The notes: generated from the letters alone by a model not told the origin. Shown: positions 32,986 to 45,505, counted from the first letter of the stretch. The stretch is 64,000 bases of DNA from Ophioderma brevispina (GCA_023653785.1 JAMKCH010049109.1:110904-174903); one strand, 5' to 3'. Program-made: numbers and translations.

Positions 32986-33660
32986 TAGTTTTAAGCATTA
33001 GATGCAATAAATTGGACTTGCTTGCGCATTGAGCCGAGCTATGTCGTACATATGATAGGGATATGATTTGCGGTCATTTCTGGGATTTTTTTTGGATTAA
33101 AGGAGAAAGTGATCTTGCTTTTTGTTATGTATTCATGGAAACATCAAAGTGCTGTGAAACATTTTATATGTCAGTGTTCAGAATCGTGTACAAGCTGGTG
33201 TTGGGGCCTTCTAGGTGTATGCCCCAAAGATATTTGGCTGTGAGAATTGGTCGGTTTTAGGTGACCAATTGTACTATACAGCTGTATATTCTAACAATTT
33301 ATGGGTGCATTTTATGGGGCGACTATAAGTATAGGGTGGATTTTATTATCCCCCACCCAAATCATCCAAGCATGAAGAGAACACAATTACAATATGTCTG
33401 GTTTTGCTGGACATTTCAGGATTTTTGTAAGGTGTTTTTTTAATGTGTTCACTTCGTGCTTGGGTTGAGGATAATTTGTCAGGTTACAATTTTTAGCCCT
33501 TGGGTGGTGGGTGTCCCACATATGTATCTGTAGGGTTTTTTAATGTAGATTTTAAAGTATCTTTCACTGGATGTCAGTTTTCTTTTTAGGTCTGTATGTT
33601 TTTGATGTTGATTTTTATGGGGTGAATAAAGGCAGCGTAGCTAAAGAAAAAAAAATTAAA
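32986..33660 (+). other. Possible LINE 3' untranslated region
   Basis: This follows directly on the LINE tail and ends GTGAATAAAGGCAGCG followed by a short A-rich end (33643-33656), a plausible polyadenylation signal and tail. Frames inside (33063-33260, 33261-33443) show no domain. The assignment rests on position only. Confidence 0.3.
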
Positions 33661-36035
33661 AGTGATGGCAATTAGCATAAACCAACATTTTCCAAAATGC
33701 GCCCCATTTAAAGGTAATTAGCGCGACGTATAGCGAATACTAGTGCTGAAGGAGTGTCTGGGTCAAGGAGGTCAATATACAATTGCCTATTTTCTGAGTA
33801 ATAGCAATTATATACAAAAAATGGCTTTTTTCAAGAGGGCCGACCTCTATCCAAAATAATGTTTTCTGGGTCAAGGAGTTCGATTATTAAAAAATATTTT
33901 CAAAACTGTAAGATGATTATTGAAAAGTGATGTTTATTTCCAAGATGTACTGTTTTACAAGATAGCCTAATATTTTAAGTACAAGTTCCCAAGAGTGTTA
34001 GAGTTACTGAAAACGTAGGCTGAATGTGGCAAGTGACAAAATATATTAACCAGATGCTTGATAACTAATACTAACTCAAAATCCTCAGTAACTCCTACTT
34101 GGAACTTCCTAACTGCGCTTTAGGGTCCCTATGAACGAAAACCCAAAACATTGACTACCAACAGGTTTACACGTGACCATGGTCTAAACAGGCGCAAACA
34201 TCAAAATTCCCAAGCAATTCCAGATATATGTTTGGGATGAATACATATAGAGTGGTCAAGGTGTCACATTTTGGGTGTCGCATTGGTGATCCATGAATAA
34301 AATGACTCACGACTCACCTGACAGTTTTGAGAATATTGCTGTTGAAATCCTTAAAATAAAAAACATACACTTTGGCACCAAAATCGTCATCCTAGGTGCT
34401 GTATAGCATGAGGTATAAAGTATTTTTGCCTTTTATATGTTGACCATATTAGAAAATAGTGGCGTAAGAAAACTTGCTTAACTTTATATTCTTCTGACAG
34501 TTTTGAAAATAGTTTTATTGATCTCTTGACCTAGAAATCTTTAATTTGTTACCACAATCTTCTTCCTAGGCTATTATAAAATATGTCAGGTTGGTGTCAA
34601 TAAGATGTCGGCCATCTTGGAAATATCGGCACATGCAATATTTGTTAGTTTTGGGAATAGTTTACTGAACTCCTTTACCAAGAAAAGAACATTTTTAAGA
34701 CCAAAACTGTCTTCTTAGGTGTTTTGCTCTTAAGATGGCTGCCACTTTGAAAATGGCGTCGTATGCAAATTGCCACCACTTTTAATTTTATCATCACCTG
34801 TTTTCATGAACTCCACAACCCTACGCTTAATTTTAGCTATAATAACAAATGTTATTATTCCGGCCCCGGTACCCCTCTCCTTAACTGGTTGGTGCTACAG
34901 CACTATTATGAATCTGGTAATTTTACAAACGTGACTACAACATTTTGGTTGAATTTCGTTTGATTGTGAAGATGCAGATGAAATTATAGACTATGCCATA
35001 GTCGATTTTTGCATTTTTTTAAAATTTATTTTTGTGTGCTGTCCCATCTTATTTAATCCAGTATTATCATCATTATCTATTATTATTATCATTTTCTTCT
35101 ATTTCTAATATCGTGACGCAATTCACGCCGTAACTAAGCTTAATTAGGCCTAGATCCCTTATGACAATGGCATTTTACCACAAAAAGATACGCTCAGGGA
35201 CCTTCATGTAGAGAGGGCACTGTTTACACATACCGGCTTTTTTATACGAAATATTAATCATTCAATAGATGGCTCCCTTTATGATCCCGCTAAGGTTTGT
35301 GATCGCGAAAGTTCAGTGACCACTCCCCTCGGAAAAAAATGCCCGCCCGTATGGTGAAGTGAAAATTAACGGGGAGTAGTTATCGCGCCCTCAATTGACC
35401 TGCATGATAAAGTGAAATTCTCAACGGTTAGTAGTTATCGCGCCCTCTACCCTCAGCTATTTTTTTATCATTTCTCTTTGCGATAGGCCTACTGGGGAAA
35501 AAGCCTACTGGGGAAAAAGTTAAGTAAAAAAAAAAACCACACACACACACAATTGGAAAAAAAGTAAAGTAAAAAAAAAACAAAAAACAAAAAACAATTG
35601 GACTACAGAGTAGTCTAATGAAATTATGGTCCGTGAAATTGGTTCTACAGTAACAATAGGCCATTTGTAATTAATTTAATTGCTGTACACAAAACTTAGT
35701 TGTCCTGTTTAAGCTTTTCGGGAAACATTCTTTTAAACAAAATGTAAATAAATGGCAGCTGAAATCAAATGGCTATACACACAATGAAAATATCCACAAA
35801 TCAAAACCAAGAAGTACGTATAGACTATAGACCAGCGAAGCCCACATGCAGCTGAAAATAATATAAGGTTTGATGGTCTCATTATTGGTTCGAATTCCGG
35901 GTCACATCCTCTGCAAAGTACAAATAGAACAAAATAAGGTAATACAGGGGTAAAAAAAATAAGTGCTATTCTGACATATACAGGTACACACTGTTTCTGT
36001 TCTGAACATCGTAGGCCTAAAAGTATTAGTAAATC
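33661..36035. other. Mostly unassigned, with small tandem duplications
   Basis: No gene is supported. Two related segments of about 60 bp near 35360 and 35412 share AGTAGTTATCGCGCCCTC. An 18-bp direct repeat GCCTACTGGGGAAAAA occurs at 35487 and 35504. CA- and AAAAC-rich tracts lie at 35525-35600. Phrases such as AAGATGGCTGCCAC near 34733 resemble words in family B, without clear alignment. Confidence 0.4.
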
Positions 36036-36039
36036 TCAT

Positions 36040-36385
36040 GTAGGATGAAAGGCCTGAGGGACTTGCTGCAGATGTTGGTGTTTGGACGCAGAAAGAAACG
36101 GTGGATCGGTTGGCGAAGGCGAATAGTGTACGTGCAACGTTGTATGGGCACGTGCTGAGGAAGGATGACGGGAATGTTTTAAGAAGGGCCTTTAAGTTCG
36201 AGGTGGGAGATTTGAGAAGGAGAGGACATCCAAAGACTTGGAAAAGCAAGTGGAGGAGGAGAGTTAGGAGGTTGGGGTGAGGATGGACGATGCATGCATT
36301 GAACGGTGTGTGAAGGTGGGGGGAGGGAACGTAAGGGGGTTGCTGCGAGGTGTGGTGCATCCAGTCACCCTCGATTTCGCGGGGA
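36040..36385 (+). pseudogene. LINE ORF2 C-terminal fragment
   Basis: The plus strand encodes a stretch with DRLAKANSVRATLYGHVLRKDD, then RRAFKFEVGDLRRRGHPKTWK, and after a frame change a Trp/Met-rich end (CIERCVKVGGGNVRGLLRG). The GHVLRxxD box and the GRPxKTW box are hallmarks of the C-terminal region of many LINE proteins. The RT domain is absent. A minus-strand frame of 200 codons over the same bases (35902-36504) is an antisense shadow. The fragment runs into a CCGGTGTGAAAG element at 36391. Confidence 0.7.
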
Positions 36386-36390
36386 CAAAA

Positions 36391-36746
36391 GCGGTCGTGA
36401 AAGCAGATATAGTCCCGGCAGGAGCCACAGTGGGGGGGGGGGGGGGTCCTAGACGATACGGAATTAAAGCGTTGAAAACTAATGTTGCGTGACTGAAGAG
36501 TCAACTGAATGAGGTGCTCTATTCGTTACCTTTGTAGCCAGACTATGAGCACGCCGGATATAATTATTCTACACGGTGTGGCAGGAGGAGATATAGTCCT
36601 CGGGTCACAGTTGGGAACAATGGTGAACCATAGGGGCACTGATTCAATTGACTCTTCACGCAACATTAGTTTCAGGCGTTATCCGTTGTCGTTATGGAGC
36701 CCGGACTATGAAAAGTGCCGGACTATGATTACTTTCATCACACCGG
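36391..36746. mobile_element. Two CCGGTGTGAAAG-family elements, head to head
   Basis: The first unit (36391-36573) starts GCGGTCGTGAAAGC, carries ATATAGTCCCGG, CACAG and ACTAATGTTGCG, and ends near ATTCTACACGGTGTGG. The second (about 36574-36746) reads in the opposite direction, with AACATTAGTTTC, GGAGCCCGGACTATG and a CACACCGG end. A poly-G run at 36431 expands the first unit. Adjacent inverted copies make the pair a potential long hairpin. Confidence 0.65.
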
Positions 36747-38645
36747 CGGATTTAAAACTTTGGATTTATATACTACTACTATATGTTACTTCAACTTAAA
36801 GCAAAAAGAAGCAAGAATGCTTCATAACACTTCTCGTTAAAATTGAGGATTAGCTGTTTAGAAATGTCTGTATGTATTTTCTACATACTTACTAGACTTT
36901 TAAAGAAAGAAATCATAACAATGACATTATTAACATGTGAAGGTTTAGCGGACTTCTTGATTCTTGGATTTATCTATATATATGGAACCTATGGTGTATT
37001 CATACATAAGGCGTTTCAAGTTACATTGCATAGAATGATCCGAAAATTGTTTAAAAATGTTACATCAATTGTAATATTTTGTGCTCTAGCATAACTGAAT
37101 CGAGGATGGGAAAAGGTACAATAAAGAGAACAATACTTCCAATAAAGTTGAAAAAATACATCTTTTACGTGGTATAACAAGAAACCAGTTATGCTTTGTC
37201 AAACATTGTTTTATTAGAGAGAGATGTTTCACACAATTAATTGATGATGAAATAATGTACCGTAAAAATATAACTGGATACGTTCTTCACATCGTGGAAA
37301 ATATTTAACTCAATGAGTACATAATTCAATGGTTGCCTGTGTTACAAGGTGAGTAGTGGTGTTCGTAATTTTATTAAATCCAGTATCTTCAACATGTTGA
37401 CTTATAAAAGATTCATATTAAAAATTAGGTTGATCAAACTCTGCTTAATTTTCTGGAGTGAATTGGCACCGACTTTTGTAAAAATAACCCTTCCTTTTCC
37501 GCCCGGCTTTCCGTCAATATTGATCCAACTAACGTCCGCAACACATTTTGCTAAAATCTAAAACAGAAAAAAGAAACGTAAATTTAGTTATAAAGTTCGC
37601 TCCTATTACTTCTATCATCTGGTAAATGTATAAATACAAACATATCTTGATTCTCCGATATATAAGATTAAAATTCCTTTAAAAAGGAAAGGGGCTCCCC
37701 AAGGAGTGGAGGCCTTGTTTGAGGTGTTCAGTGGTTTGGAAATACTTATGTAAGACAGAAACGGTAGACACATATCAGATTGAATTCGCGAGTTTATTGC
37801 AACTTGCTTAGTACAAAGTGTTTTGAATAAGATAAAAATAGTAATAGATGAATACAAGAATATAGTATGAACAGTTTAGTTGTTGGTGAAAGTTGCAATT
37901 TTGTATAGGAGCCAATACCAAATTAGCGTATTATAGGGAAATATAAGGAAATTAGGAAAACTTTATTTTTGTAGCCAAATACAAGGTAAAAGAAATTGTT
38001 TAAGTGTGTAAACATATGAAACTATACTTGGTTGTTTGTTAATCTTTTGTTGCACTTATAAGAATTGGAAATGGTTTATTTCAGCATTTTAGGGAGTGGG
38101 ATTTGTTTATTGAGGCGCTGTTTGGCAGAAACAGCTGATGGGGTGGATTTTGAGAGTTGCCTTTTGTTGTGGTCAATGATAGGTTTAACATGACCTTTGA
38201 CCTTGTCTTTTCTTTTTTATTTGTGATTTAGCGTTTTCTTTTTTTCACTCATTGTTCATTTGTTAATTCTTTTGAATTTTTTATTTTGTATTTTATTTAT
38301 GTTTAACTTTATTTTCTTTTGTTTCCATTGTAATTTTGTTTCATTATTATTATTTTTCATTTTGGTCTACTTATTCCTAACTTCGTGATTCAATTTAAGC
38401 TGTGTAGGTTGTTAAAAAAAGGGGAAAAGGGAGAAAAAAAAAGCACATCACAAAATAATTCAGCTTGCTGATACACATTTTTGTGTGAGACTCCTCAGGC
38501 TTTTTGATATATGACATGCAAGGAAAGTCTGGAGGTTGCTGATTATGCTAGATTTTCTAATTGTTTTACTTAAAATCAAACTTTCAAACGGACATTTCGA
38601 TTTTATATCATCTGAATCGTTTGCATAAGTATAGTATATGTGCCT
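36747..38645. other. No recognised feature
   Basis: AT-rich. A frame at 36843-37094 is hydrophobic but short and unplaced. CCTTTAAAAAGGAAAGG occurs near 37676 and again at 39957 in a similar setting (AATNCCTTTAAAAAGGAAAGGG), a small dispersed palindromic word. Confidence 0.4.
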
Positions 38646-38649
38646 GATC

Positions 38650-38830
38650 TTAAGTGCAAATTCGATCTATTCTGGCAGAAATTCGTAAGTTTGTATTTTC
38701 TGTCCGTAAACGGACAGAAATTACAACTCAGTGGCCTATGGGGCAGTGTAATACAAGCATTTGCGCATAACATCAAAACGCACCATCAGAATCAACTGAA
38801 ATTTTGGAAATAACCTTTTCTCGTGCATAT
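38650..38830. repeat. Dispersed repeat family C, copy with perfect hairpin
   Basis: The sequence at 38697-38720 has 10-bp arms TTTCTGTCCG and CGGACAGAAA around TAAA. Flanking blocks TTTGTATTTTC, CATAACATCAAAACG and AATCAACTGAAAT match 29335-29485. No coding capacity. Confidence 0.6.
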
Positions 38831-38924
38831 ATAATGAACCCTAAACAAACAATGAGGTGCTAGGATAACGAAATATACCTTTAAACTTGTGTTTCTCAAA
38901 ATGCCATTTTTGTACATAGGATGT

Positions 38925-39442
38925 CCTGGTTTTAAGGACTAAAGTTGAGTGACTTTTTTTTAAATATAAAGTGTGTCAGCAGTAGGTGTCGTAATATAGT
39001 TTTGGGGAGGTTGTGATTATTTGCGGTAAGATGCTTTGATTTGTAATGAGTTACACTATCTGGAATGCGATGTCGAAGAAAATATTCCGTCTTTTGGCGA
39101 GCGACACGAGCCGATTTAAAAAAAAATGATTCACCTTGATGCCCCCCCTCCTTCCCCCCATCAAATGCGTTCAGATACGTCCCTGTAAATGTATGATTTT
39201 CTCCTTTCAAGCAAAATGTTATCAAGTAGTCTTTCAAGTTTGCATACAGCACAGAGGCAAATCGTAAGCAGTGGTTTGAACCATTTTGGTCGACTCGCCT
39301 TCGGGCACAAGTGAACTTTAACTGACAGTGTTGGAAGCCTTTTGCTCGATTTGTCAGAGAGGCGTTTGTCCTCTGTTAGTGGCACTAAATCGCCCAGGAC
39401 GTGGATACAATATCTGCACATTTCCTTTTTAGTCTTATCCAT
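38925..39442 (-). pseudogene. Possible zinc-binding N-terminal exon or relic
   Basis: A minus-strand frame starting at 39442 begins MDKTKKEMCRYCIHVLGDL, continues PLTEDKRLSDKSSKRLPTLS and KVHLCPKAS, and after about 14 residues reads TICLCAVCKLERLLDNILLE. The paired CxxC knuckles about 55 residues apart, with LERLLD after the second, resemble N-terminal zinc-binding domains found in uncharacterised invertebrate proteins; this is pattern recall, not a search. The frame stops at 39161, but an overlapping frame (39252-38932) continues with a basic FKSARVARQKTEYFLRHR stretch, so a frameshift is possible. No clear splice sites. It may be a real exon, a retroposed copy or chance. Confidence 0.3.
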
Positions 39443-40380
39443 TGTACAGCTTTTTAGGGATTTCCCGAGGGACTAAATTACAATACGCGATTACGCTTTA
39501 AAAAATGTTCTATGAGTAAAATGACAAAAGCAGTTGATTCTATAAATCTAAAAAAAAGTTCCCATATCATGGATTATAGTATGACAAGCTACATTATCAT
39601 AATAAACAAAACCTGACTAAATGGAGTTGTGTCTTATGCCTTACAATAGTTTTGTTTAATTTAAAGTAACGACATCACTGTTGTGTTACCCATTATAATA
39701 AGTGACTGTTCGGGCAAATTTGAAGAGGTCTCTCTGTTCAACCCAACAATTTTCCACATGGCATTAGGCCTACATTTTCGTAATTCAAATAGTTTTACTG
39801 TCACCGACACAAGCCATAAGATTGCCAGGTAATGAATATATCTTAGAGCACAAATGGTGGAGTGGCTAATATTAATAATGCAATATACAACTAACATACC
39901 ATACACACTGGAGTGCTATGAAGAAATTTACCCAGCCTGAGAGTGAATAAAAATCCCTTTAAAAAGGAAAGGGCGTACAAAATAGAAATTTCCAATTGAA
40001 AGGTATGAATATGGTTATACTTATAGGCTATAAGCAGTTATATTTCCACAATAAACACATCATGCTCTTCGGAGGTCGGAGAGAAATAGATAATGTCTTA
40101 TATAAATCATGGCATTTTTGCTGACTAAGCGATTAATTCAAATTCATACAACTTTTAAAACAAAAATTGAGACCTATAGTTGTCAAAAGTTCGAGAAACT
40201 TGACCCCTGTATCTGGCGAGTGGAGTAAGAGAAGTGAACGTAGTGATATGCGATCTGGTGCGGCGGGCCGGGGAGAGTTGGGCATATGTTATGCGATGCA
40301 GATAGCACAGTAGCTTCATACACCTTAACACGTGGCGCTTTCGTAATGTATATTTCCAATGGCATGTGTGGCACAAATGT
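39443..40380. other. No recognised feature
   Basis: No gene supported. It contains the second CCTTTAAAAAGGAAAGG word near 39957. Confidence 0.4.
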
Positions 40381-40559
40381 CCAGGTATAGAAGTGATTAT
40401 AGTCCAGCGTACTCACAGTCCGGCTACAACGGTAAGGAATAGGGCACTCAATTCAGTTGACTCTTCATTCACGCAACATTAGTTTCAAGCTTTATTCCGT
40501 TATCGTCTATGGAGCCCGAACTATGGCTCCTGCCGGACTATTTATTGCTTTCACACCGG
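40381..40559. mobile_element. CCGGTGTGAAAG-family element, complete copy of 179 bp
   Basis: The left end is decayed (CCAGGTATAGAAG) and the right end is intact (GCTTTCACACCGG). Inside are ATTATAGTCCAGCG, CTCACAGTCCGGC, CAGTTGACTCTTC, AACATTAGTTTCAAGC, TATGGAGCCCG and TGCCGGACTAT, the same order as the other copies. No target duplication is obvious. Confidence 0.75.
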
Positions 40560-41095
40560 TCGTATCGAATAACACGTTATACACTAGCGCGAATTTTAAA
40601 TGGCGCATGGTCAGACTAGATGGTTTTAATTCATTGTTATGGTTAATATAATTCCATTTTTCGATGAAACCACTCGATATGTGGTCAATAATTACTTTAT
40701 AGAGTATATTGTATAATATTATTTGTTGTACGGGTTCTCCTTTAAATGATGGCCATGTACCTTAGCATTAAAAAAATCAAGGCGGCCAACCGTCGTAAAG
40801 CCTCAGAACAATTCCGTGAAAGCAGCCAGCTATATTTTTTTTTTGAAGTTGTTACATCGCAATTAAGGTGTTGGGTTCAGAGGACGCTAAAAATCCCAAC
40901 TTAGGTCGGAAGGTCTTGGCTATGGATCAGAATGTCCCTTTAACCCGCGTCAACTAAGGGCCAATCGATCTCGTATTACGAATATCATATATAGATGGTC
41001 AGATTAATGTTTTTTAGAACATTTCGGTTACTTTGTTTTGTTGTTGACGGATTCACACCAGTCAATAACATGAGAAATGTGGACACTCCAAAAAT
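40560..41095. other. No recognised feature
   Basis: No supported gene or repeat. Confidence 0.4.
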
Positions 41096-41099
41096 GTTG

Positions 41100-41240
41100 A
41101 GTAAACATGTCACAGCTCTAATGTTGAGTAAAATCTAGTCAAAGTTGAGTAAACATTACACAAAGCTATTAATTTACCAACAATGACTAAGCTTAGTCTA
41201 CAATGGGTAAGGTTTACTCAACTTGACTAGATTTATGATT
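41100..41240. repeat. Hairpin-forming repeat built on GTTGAGTAAA
   Basis: GTTGAGTAAA recurs at about 41096, 41124 and 41146, and its complement TTTACTCAAC at 41212. AATCTAGTCAAAGTTGAGTA at 41134 pairs with TACTCAACTTGACTAGATT at 41214, giving a stem of about 24 bp with a roughly 55-base loop. No coding capacity. Confidence 0.6.
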
Positions 41241-41499
41241 GTTATTATTTATTTTCTTTACCCAGGTTAACCCGATTCAGCAACCGCTGTTATAAACGGG
41301 CCCTGGCCTGCAACAAAAATATCAATTTAAAACGACATAAATATAAAAAAATAACATAAATATGGTAAAAAACTCTTGTATAAACTTCTGCATTTGTTTA
41401 AAAAGTACAGAATATATATAATATTTAAAACTTATCATAACGTCTACATGATTTGACAAAACATACTCGTATTTACCAACACCGATTCCCTATCCACAC

Positions 41500-41825
41500 A
41501 TAACACCCTTCACATGACAACGACTACCGCACACACACACGCCACCCCCCCACAACACACACAAGTACACCACAGGAGAGGACATACAACACACGTGCGA
41601 ACACACACAAATACATAACACACACACGCATACACACAACCCCAACCCACACCTCACAACAGCACACACGGACATACACAACCGCCCAAACCCAAACACC
41701 ACCCACACACACCGTATGACACATATACACGCACAATCTTATTTTTTTTTTTTTCTTACATTTCACACTCAATCACCGCACCACGCACGCCACACAAACA
41801 GACTATGCCACTCATATACACACAC
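41500..41825. repeat. CA-rich low-complexity tract
   Basis: Degenerate (CA)n/(CACAC) sequence over 300 bp with a poly-T near 41745. Minus-strand frames here are Cys/Val/Gly artefacts of the repeat. Confidence 0.85.
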
Positions 41826-42655
41826 GTAATAAAGGTTAAAATTATAATTCAATAAAATTATTTAGGTAGAATAACAATTATTTAAACAACAACCATTTGT
41901 AATAATTACAGAATATTAACAACTCTTATAATAAAAACTTATTGATTCTCATGATACTTGTATCTTTCCTTAAAACATTGCACATCTGGTGAGTTTCTTA
42001 CTAATAATTCAAGGTTATTCCAAATTAACGCACTATTGAAAATGAAGACTTATACTATTCAGTATCAGTATATTCCCATTTTTACATCTAGGCAAAGCGC
42101 TAAAAGACCAGTGGTCGCTTGCCTGGTATTCAACATATGCATTCAGATATGTATTTAAACTTATTTGTGAGATCGGAGGAGCCAATCTGTTGAGACATTT
42201 GTACATTAATAATGCCTGAAATACTTGGATCGATTGACCAGTGGCTCCATCCTACATGGAAAACTTGGTTATGTGATGAAGTAAGGTATTTACAGATACA
42301 AATACTTCTACTAGCACACGTTATGACAACATTAAACTTATGAAACATCATCATTGAATCGAACCAACCAAATAGTACAACAATAATCAAAGTGTGGTTG
42401 TCTAAGACTATTTGTACAGATGTTTTAAGTATATTATTCATCAAGACACTTTTGACGGGTAGGCCCTTAGAAGTGCCATCTTATCTTAACAAAAAACCCT
42501 CTTGAATCACTTATTTCCATGATGGTGCAAAGCACTTACTACAATTGTTACACAAAACAAACCCCAAACACTTACTGTCTCATCGTTCACGTTTGTAACC
42601 CGTCAGGTTCTACTGAAAAATCCTTACATTGGTCTTTAAACGTAGTTTTTTGATA
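41826..42655. other. Unassigned, next to a LINE
   Basis: No recognisable domain. The right part (42460-42655) may be decayed downstream sequence of the minus-strand LINE that follows, but I cannot align it. Confidence 0.35.
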
Positions 42656-42659
42656 TCCG

Positions 42660-43025
42660 TACCATGAGCTTATATTTGTCTTAATCTGTGTTAAGGAAAA
42701 GCTTGTTCTCACTTAACCATCTTTTAATTGCCTTCAGATCAGCCGTTAGTTTTTGTGATATGTCGTTTACGTCACTACCACTAACAGACAAGGTAGAAGT
42801 AGTATCGTCTGCATACAGAGATATTTTACCATGCGTTATAATATTAGACAAATCATTGATAAAATCAAAATAAAGTGGGCCCCAAAATACTACCTTGCGG
42901 AACCCCAATTATCAATTTCAAGTGGCATCGAAACACCACCGTTAAAGATGACCCTCTGCTTTCTACCATACAAGTAAGATGTTAACCACTTAAAGATTTT
43001 ACTCAACAGAAGAGCGTGCATTTTT
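42660..43025 (-). pseudogene. LINE reverse-transcriptase fragment with YADD box
   Basis: On the minus strand from 43020, the motifs LSKIFKWLTSYLYGRKQRV, then the GVPQG-like block disrupted by a frameshift (NWGSAR), LGP-like FWGPLYFDFINDLSN, and the catalytic box SLYADDT at about 42798-42818 appear in the order of a LINE RT palm. They are followed by VNDISQKLTADLKAIKRWLSENKLFLNTD, typical of the segment after the catalytic site in Jockey/CR1/L2-type LINEs. At least two frame breaks are present. The preserved part covers about 120 residues of an RT that is normally much longer. Confidence 0.8.
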
Positions 43026-43599
43026 TATCAACATGATGAAATAAAAAAGTATAACCATAATTTTTAGCGGGAACACCTGACTGAAAATTCCCTGAACCTC
43101 CAGAAGTCCACGTCCAGTGCTTCTAAAATTTGGGGATAACAATACCCTAATTTCAGGACTGACGGGTAGGAGATATAGGATCCTTCAATCAGAATGGTAG
43201 CCTTTAAGGTATGAGATTTCCATTTAGGAGAAAATGACGTTTTCATCTCGCCCCTTTTGTACAGGAAACGAAAGGGACTCATATTTACCGGTGTGAAACC
43301 CCTGACATTTGGAATAAATTATTATTATTATAAAGGTTTGAAAAAAGAACCCTTTTGTTTTCTATAATGGACCCCTCGTTTAAAATAAAGGTTATAAACT
43401 ATTCTGTAAAGTCACGTACACTTCAAGTTGGTGTTACATCCATTTGATCCACCTCATCGTCTAACGCTTGGTTTATTGTCTTGCGCCGACCTCTTTTTCT
43501 GGGGAGACCAAAGTATCAAATATTTGATAGTTTTAAACCAATTGTGCCCCCAAATTTTAGTGATTTTTCCCAAAATTAGTGATTTTTGGCCCCAAATCG
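43026..43599. other. No recognised feature
   Basis: No supported gene or repeat. It may include upstream LINE sequence too decayed to read. Confidence 0.35.
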
Positions 43600-43717
43600 C
43601 CGATGTTGCCCAAAATCCCGTATTGTTCTTTCAGCGGGGGGGGGCAAACGGGGGGGGGGCCAAGAAAAAATTTTGGGGGGAAAATTCCCCTTGAACCCCC
43701 ACGTGGCGCCGCCACTG
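43600..43717. mobile_element. Right end of a CAGTGGCGGCGCC-type element
   Basis: The end CACGTGGCGCCGCCACTG at 43700-43717 is the inverted form of the left end at 53158 (CAGTGGCGGCGCCAGG). Upstream, G-rich runs at 43636-43660 and a GGGGGGAAAA word fit the same family. The left end is not visible. Confidence 0.5.
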
Positions 43718-43939
43718 TTTTCTCTCAAAATGCAAATAGGTGCACACTTTCGACGCATGCCTTTCTTGTGGCATGCCCAACTTTTATTGCATTTGAAGTC
43801 TTGGAAAGAATCAGGTAATTAAGAATCCAAGATACTTGAATTTAGAGACCTTTAGCTTTGTGTCATGAAATTTGGATGTTGGATTCCTGAAAATATTCAC
43901 AAGTATCTGTTCTGTCTTCCCTGTGTTTAACAAAAAGAC

Positions 43940-44285
43940 AACTATCAGTGATTTGGAAATTTTGAATTTGCAGGAATGCTTTCAAATTGAAGGATAAGCT
44001 GTAGAATGTTCATAAGTTACTTTTTCCACTGAAATTGAAAGAAAGGACAGAAACGGCAGTGTTCCAATATACGATTCCCCATTCATTAGTGTTTTATTAA
44101 GTGTCCCGAACGGACATTAGGGCTCAAATTTCCGATTCTGTCCTTATTAGGTTGCCTTCTGGTCTTATCATTTTGCAGGGTATGTTCGGATACCTTTACT
44201 TGTTACATACATGCAAAATCTTTGATTTTTGAATGATTTTTTCGATTTTCTGATTTAGCAATCACTGATGTGTCTTTAAGATGAC
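43940..44285 (+). repeat. Dispersed repeat family A, copy 2
   Basis: Collinear with 13480-13860: TTGAATTTGCAGGAA, AAGTTACTTTTTCCA, AACGGCAGTGTT, GTGTCCCGAACGGACATTAG, CTGTCCTTAT, GGTATGTTCGGATACC and ACATGCAAAATC. The central palindrome has one inserted C. Confidence 0.65.
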
Positions 44286-44590
44286 TCCTGTTCTGCAAAA
44301 CGTTGTTGGATTTTTTCGATTGCTTAAGGAATGCTATCATGAAACAATATTAGACAAAAATAAAATACACATCCATCCAGTCATTTTCTATACGTTTACT
44401 AATACTAGCAAGTCTCAGTGCGGATTGCCACAATTTTTTCTAGGCAAAACAGGAAAATCTAATTTAGTGCTAGCCAAGCCTGCCTCATGACTCACACTCT
44501 TAATCCACACCCACCTGGCATGCTTTTTGTACGATTTTGAAAGCACACTTCAAAGTCGTGTCCACACGTTCGGCCTTAAGTCACTTATGA

Positions 44591-44757
44591 GCGGTGGTGG
44601 CAGGGGATATATCTCCCGACTCACAGCCGCTACAATGGTGAACACATGCAATCGATTCAGTTGACTCTTCATGCACCTTAGTTTCACGATTTATTCTGTT
44701 TGTTGTCTATGGGAGCCCGGACATGAATAACGCCGGACCAATCTCCTTTCACGCCGG
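44591..44757. mobile_element. CCGGTGTGAAAG-family element, copy of about 167 bp
   Basis: The left end is decayed (GCGGTGGTGGCAGGGGATAT). Then come CTCACAGCC, GATTCAGTTGACTCTTC, CCTTAGTTTCACG, GGGAGCCCGGAC, ACGCCGGACC and the right end CCTTTCACGCCGG. The order is the same as at 40381-40559, and the copy is more decayed. Confidence 0.65.
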
Positions 44758-45505
44758 TCTTAGCGTCGGAACTTAACGTGGCAGTGTGAACGAGCACTGA
44801 CGGATCTAGAAGAGAACTCTAACTCTGGTCGGTATAGCGTCTGACTTAAAGTGGCAATGTGGACGCGCATTAACGGTACCGCTTAGTTTCCAAATAACTT
44901 TGAGTCCGATAAGCTTATTACCGGTCCTAGTGACCGTAAGTGGTCCATGACAACTGGCATCGGAGTTATAAACGTTCACCCAAAGAAGGTTAAAATAAAT
45001 GATTAAAATGAAAGAAACAATGTGAAAACAATCGTTTACTACTTCGAAATCTGTTTTATTCATGCATCAGGAACCTAAACACTATTCGGAAAAAAACCTC
45101 ACAATGACCATTACATGGTAATTAATGGCAACATCAAGCCCATGTTTTGCTGAAAAGATACTTCTGTGACAACCATACAAACGTAATGCAATTCCCTCTG
45201 TGATGAAAAGTGGTCCGTCCGTCATGATTTCAATTTCAATTTTGGTGAAGATTTATTTAATTGAGACTTTCATTCAATACGTAGTGCAGGTCAATATACA
45301 GTGAGACACTCAAGTTTGTTTTTTCTACTTTCTGACCTGCTAAAGGAATAAAACACTTGTTACACTTTTTGTCCTCACGTATGGACATTTGGCATCAGAA
45401 TGCTAACAATCGTGTGACAGAACCATTTCGGTAGAAATATTTTCTAATATTGTTTGGTTTTCCTTAAAACAATGTTTCAACCTATAATATGAAACAAACT
45501 TTAGA
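44758..45505. other. No recognised feature
   Basis: AT-rich; no supported gene. Confidence 0.4.

Noticed and set aside
35902..36504. 200-codon minus-strand frame
   Set aside because: Antisense to the LINE C-terminal fragment with the GHVLRxxD box on the plus strand, then runs into a CCGGTGTGAAAG element.
41490..41772. Cys- and Val-rich minus-strand frames
   Set aside because: Direct result of CA-rich low-complexity sequence.
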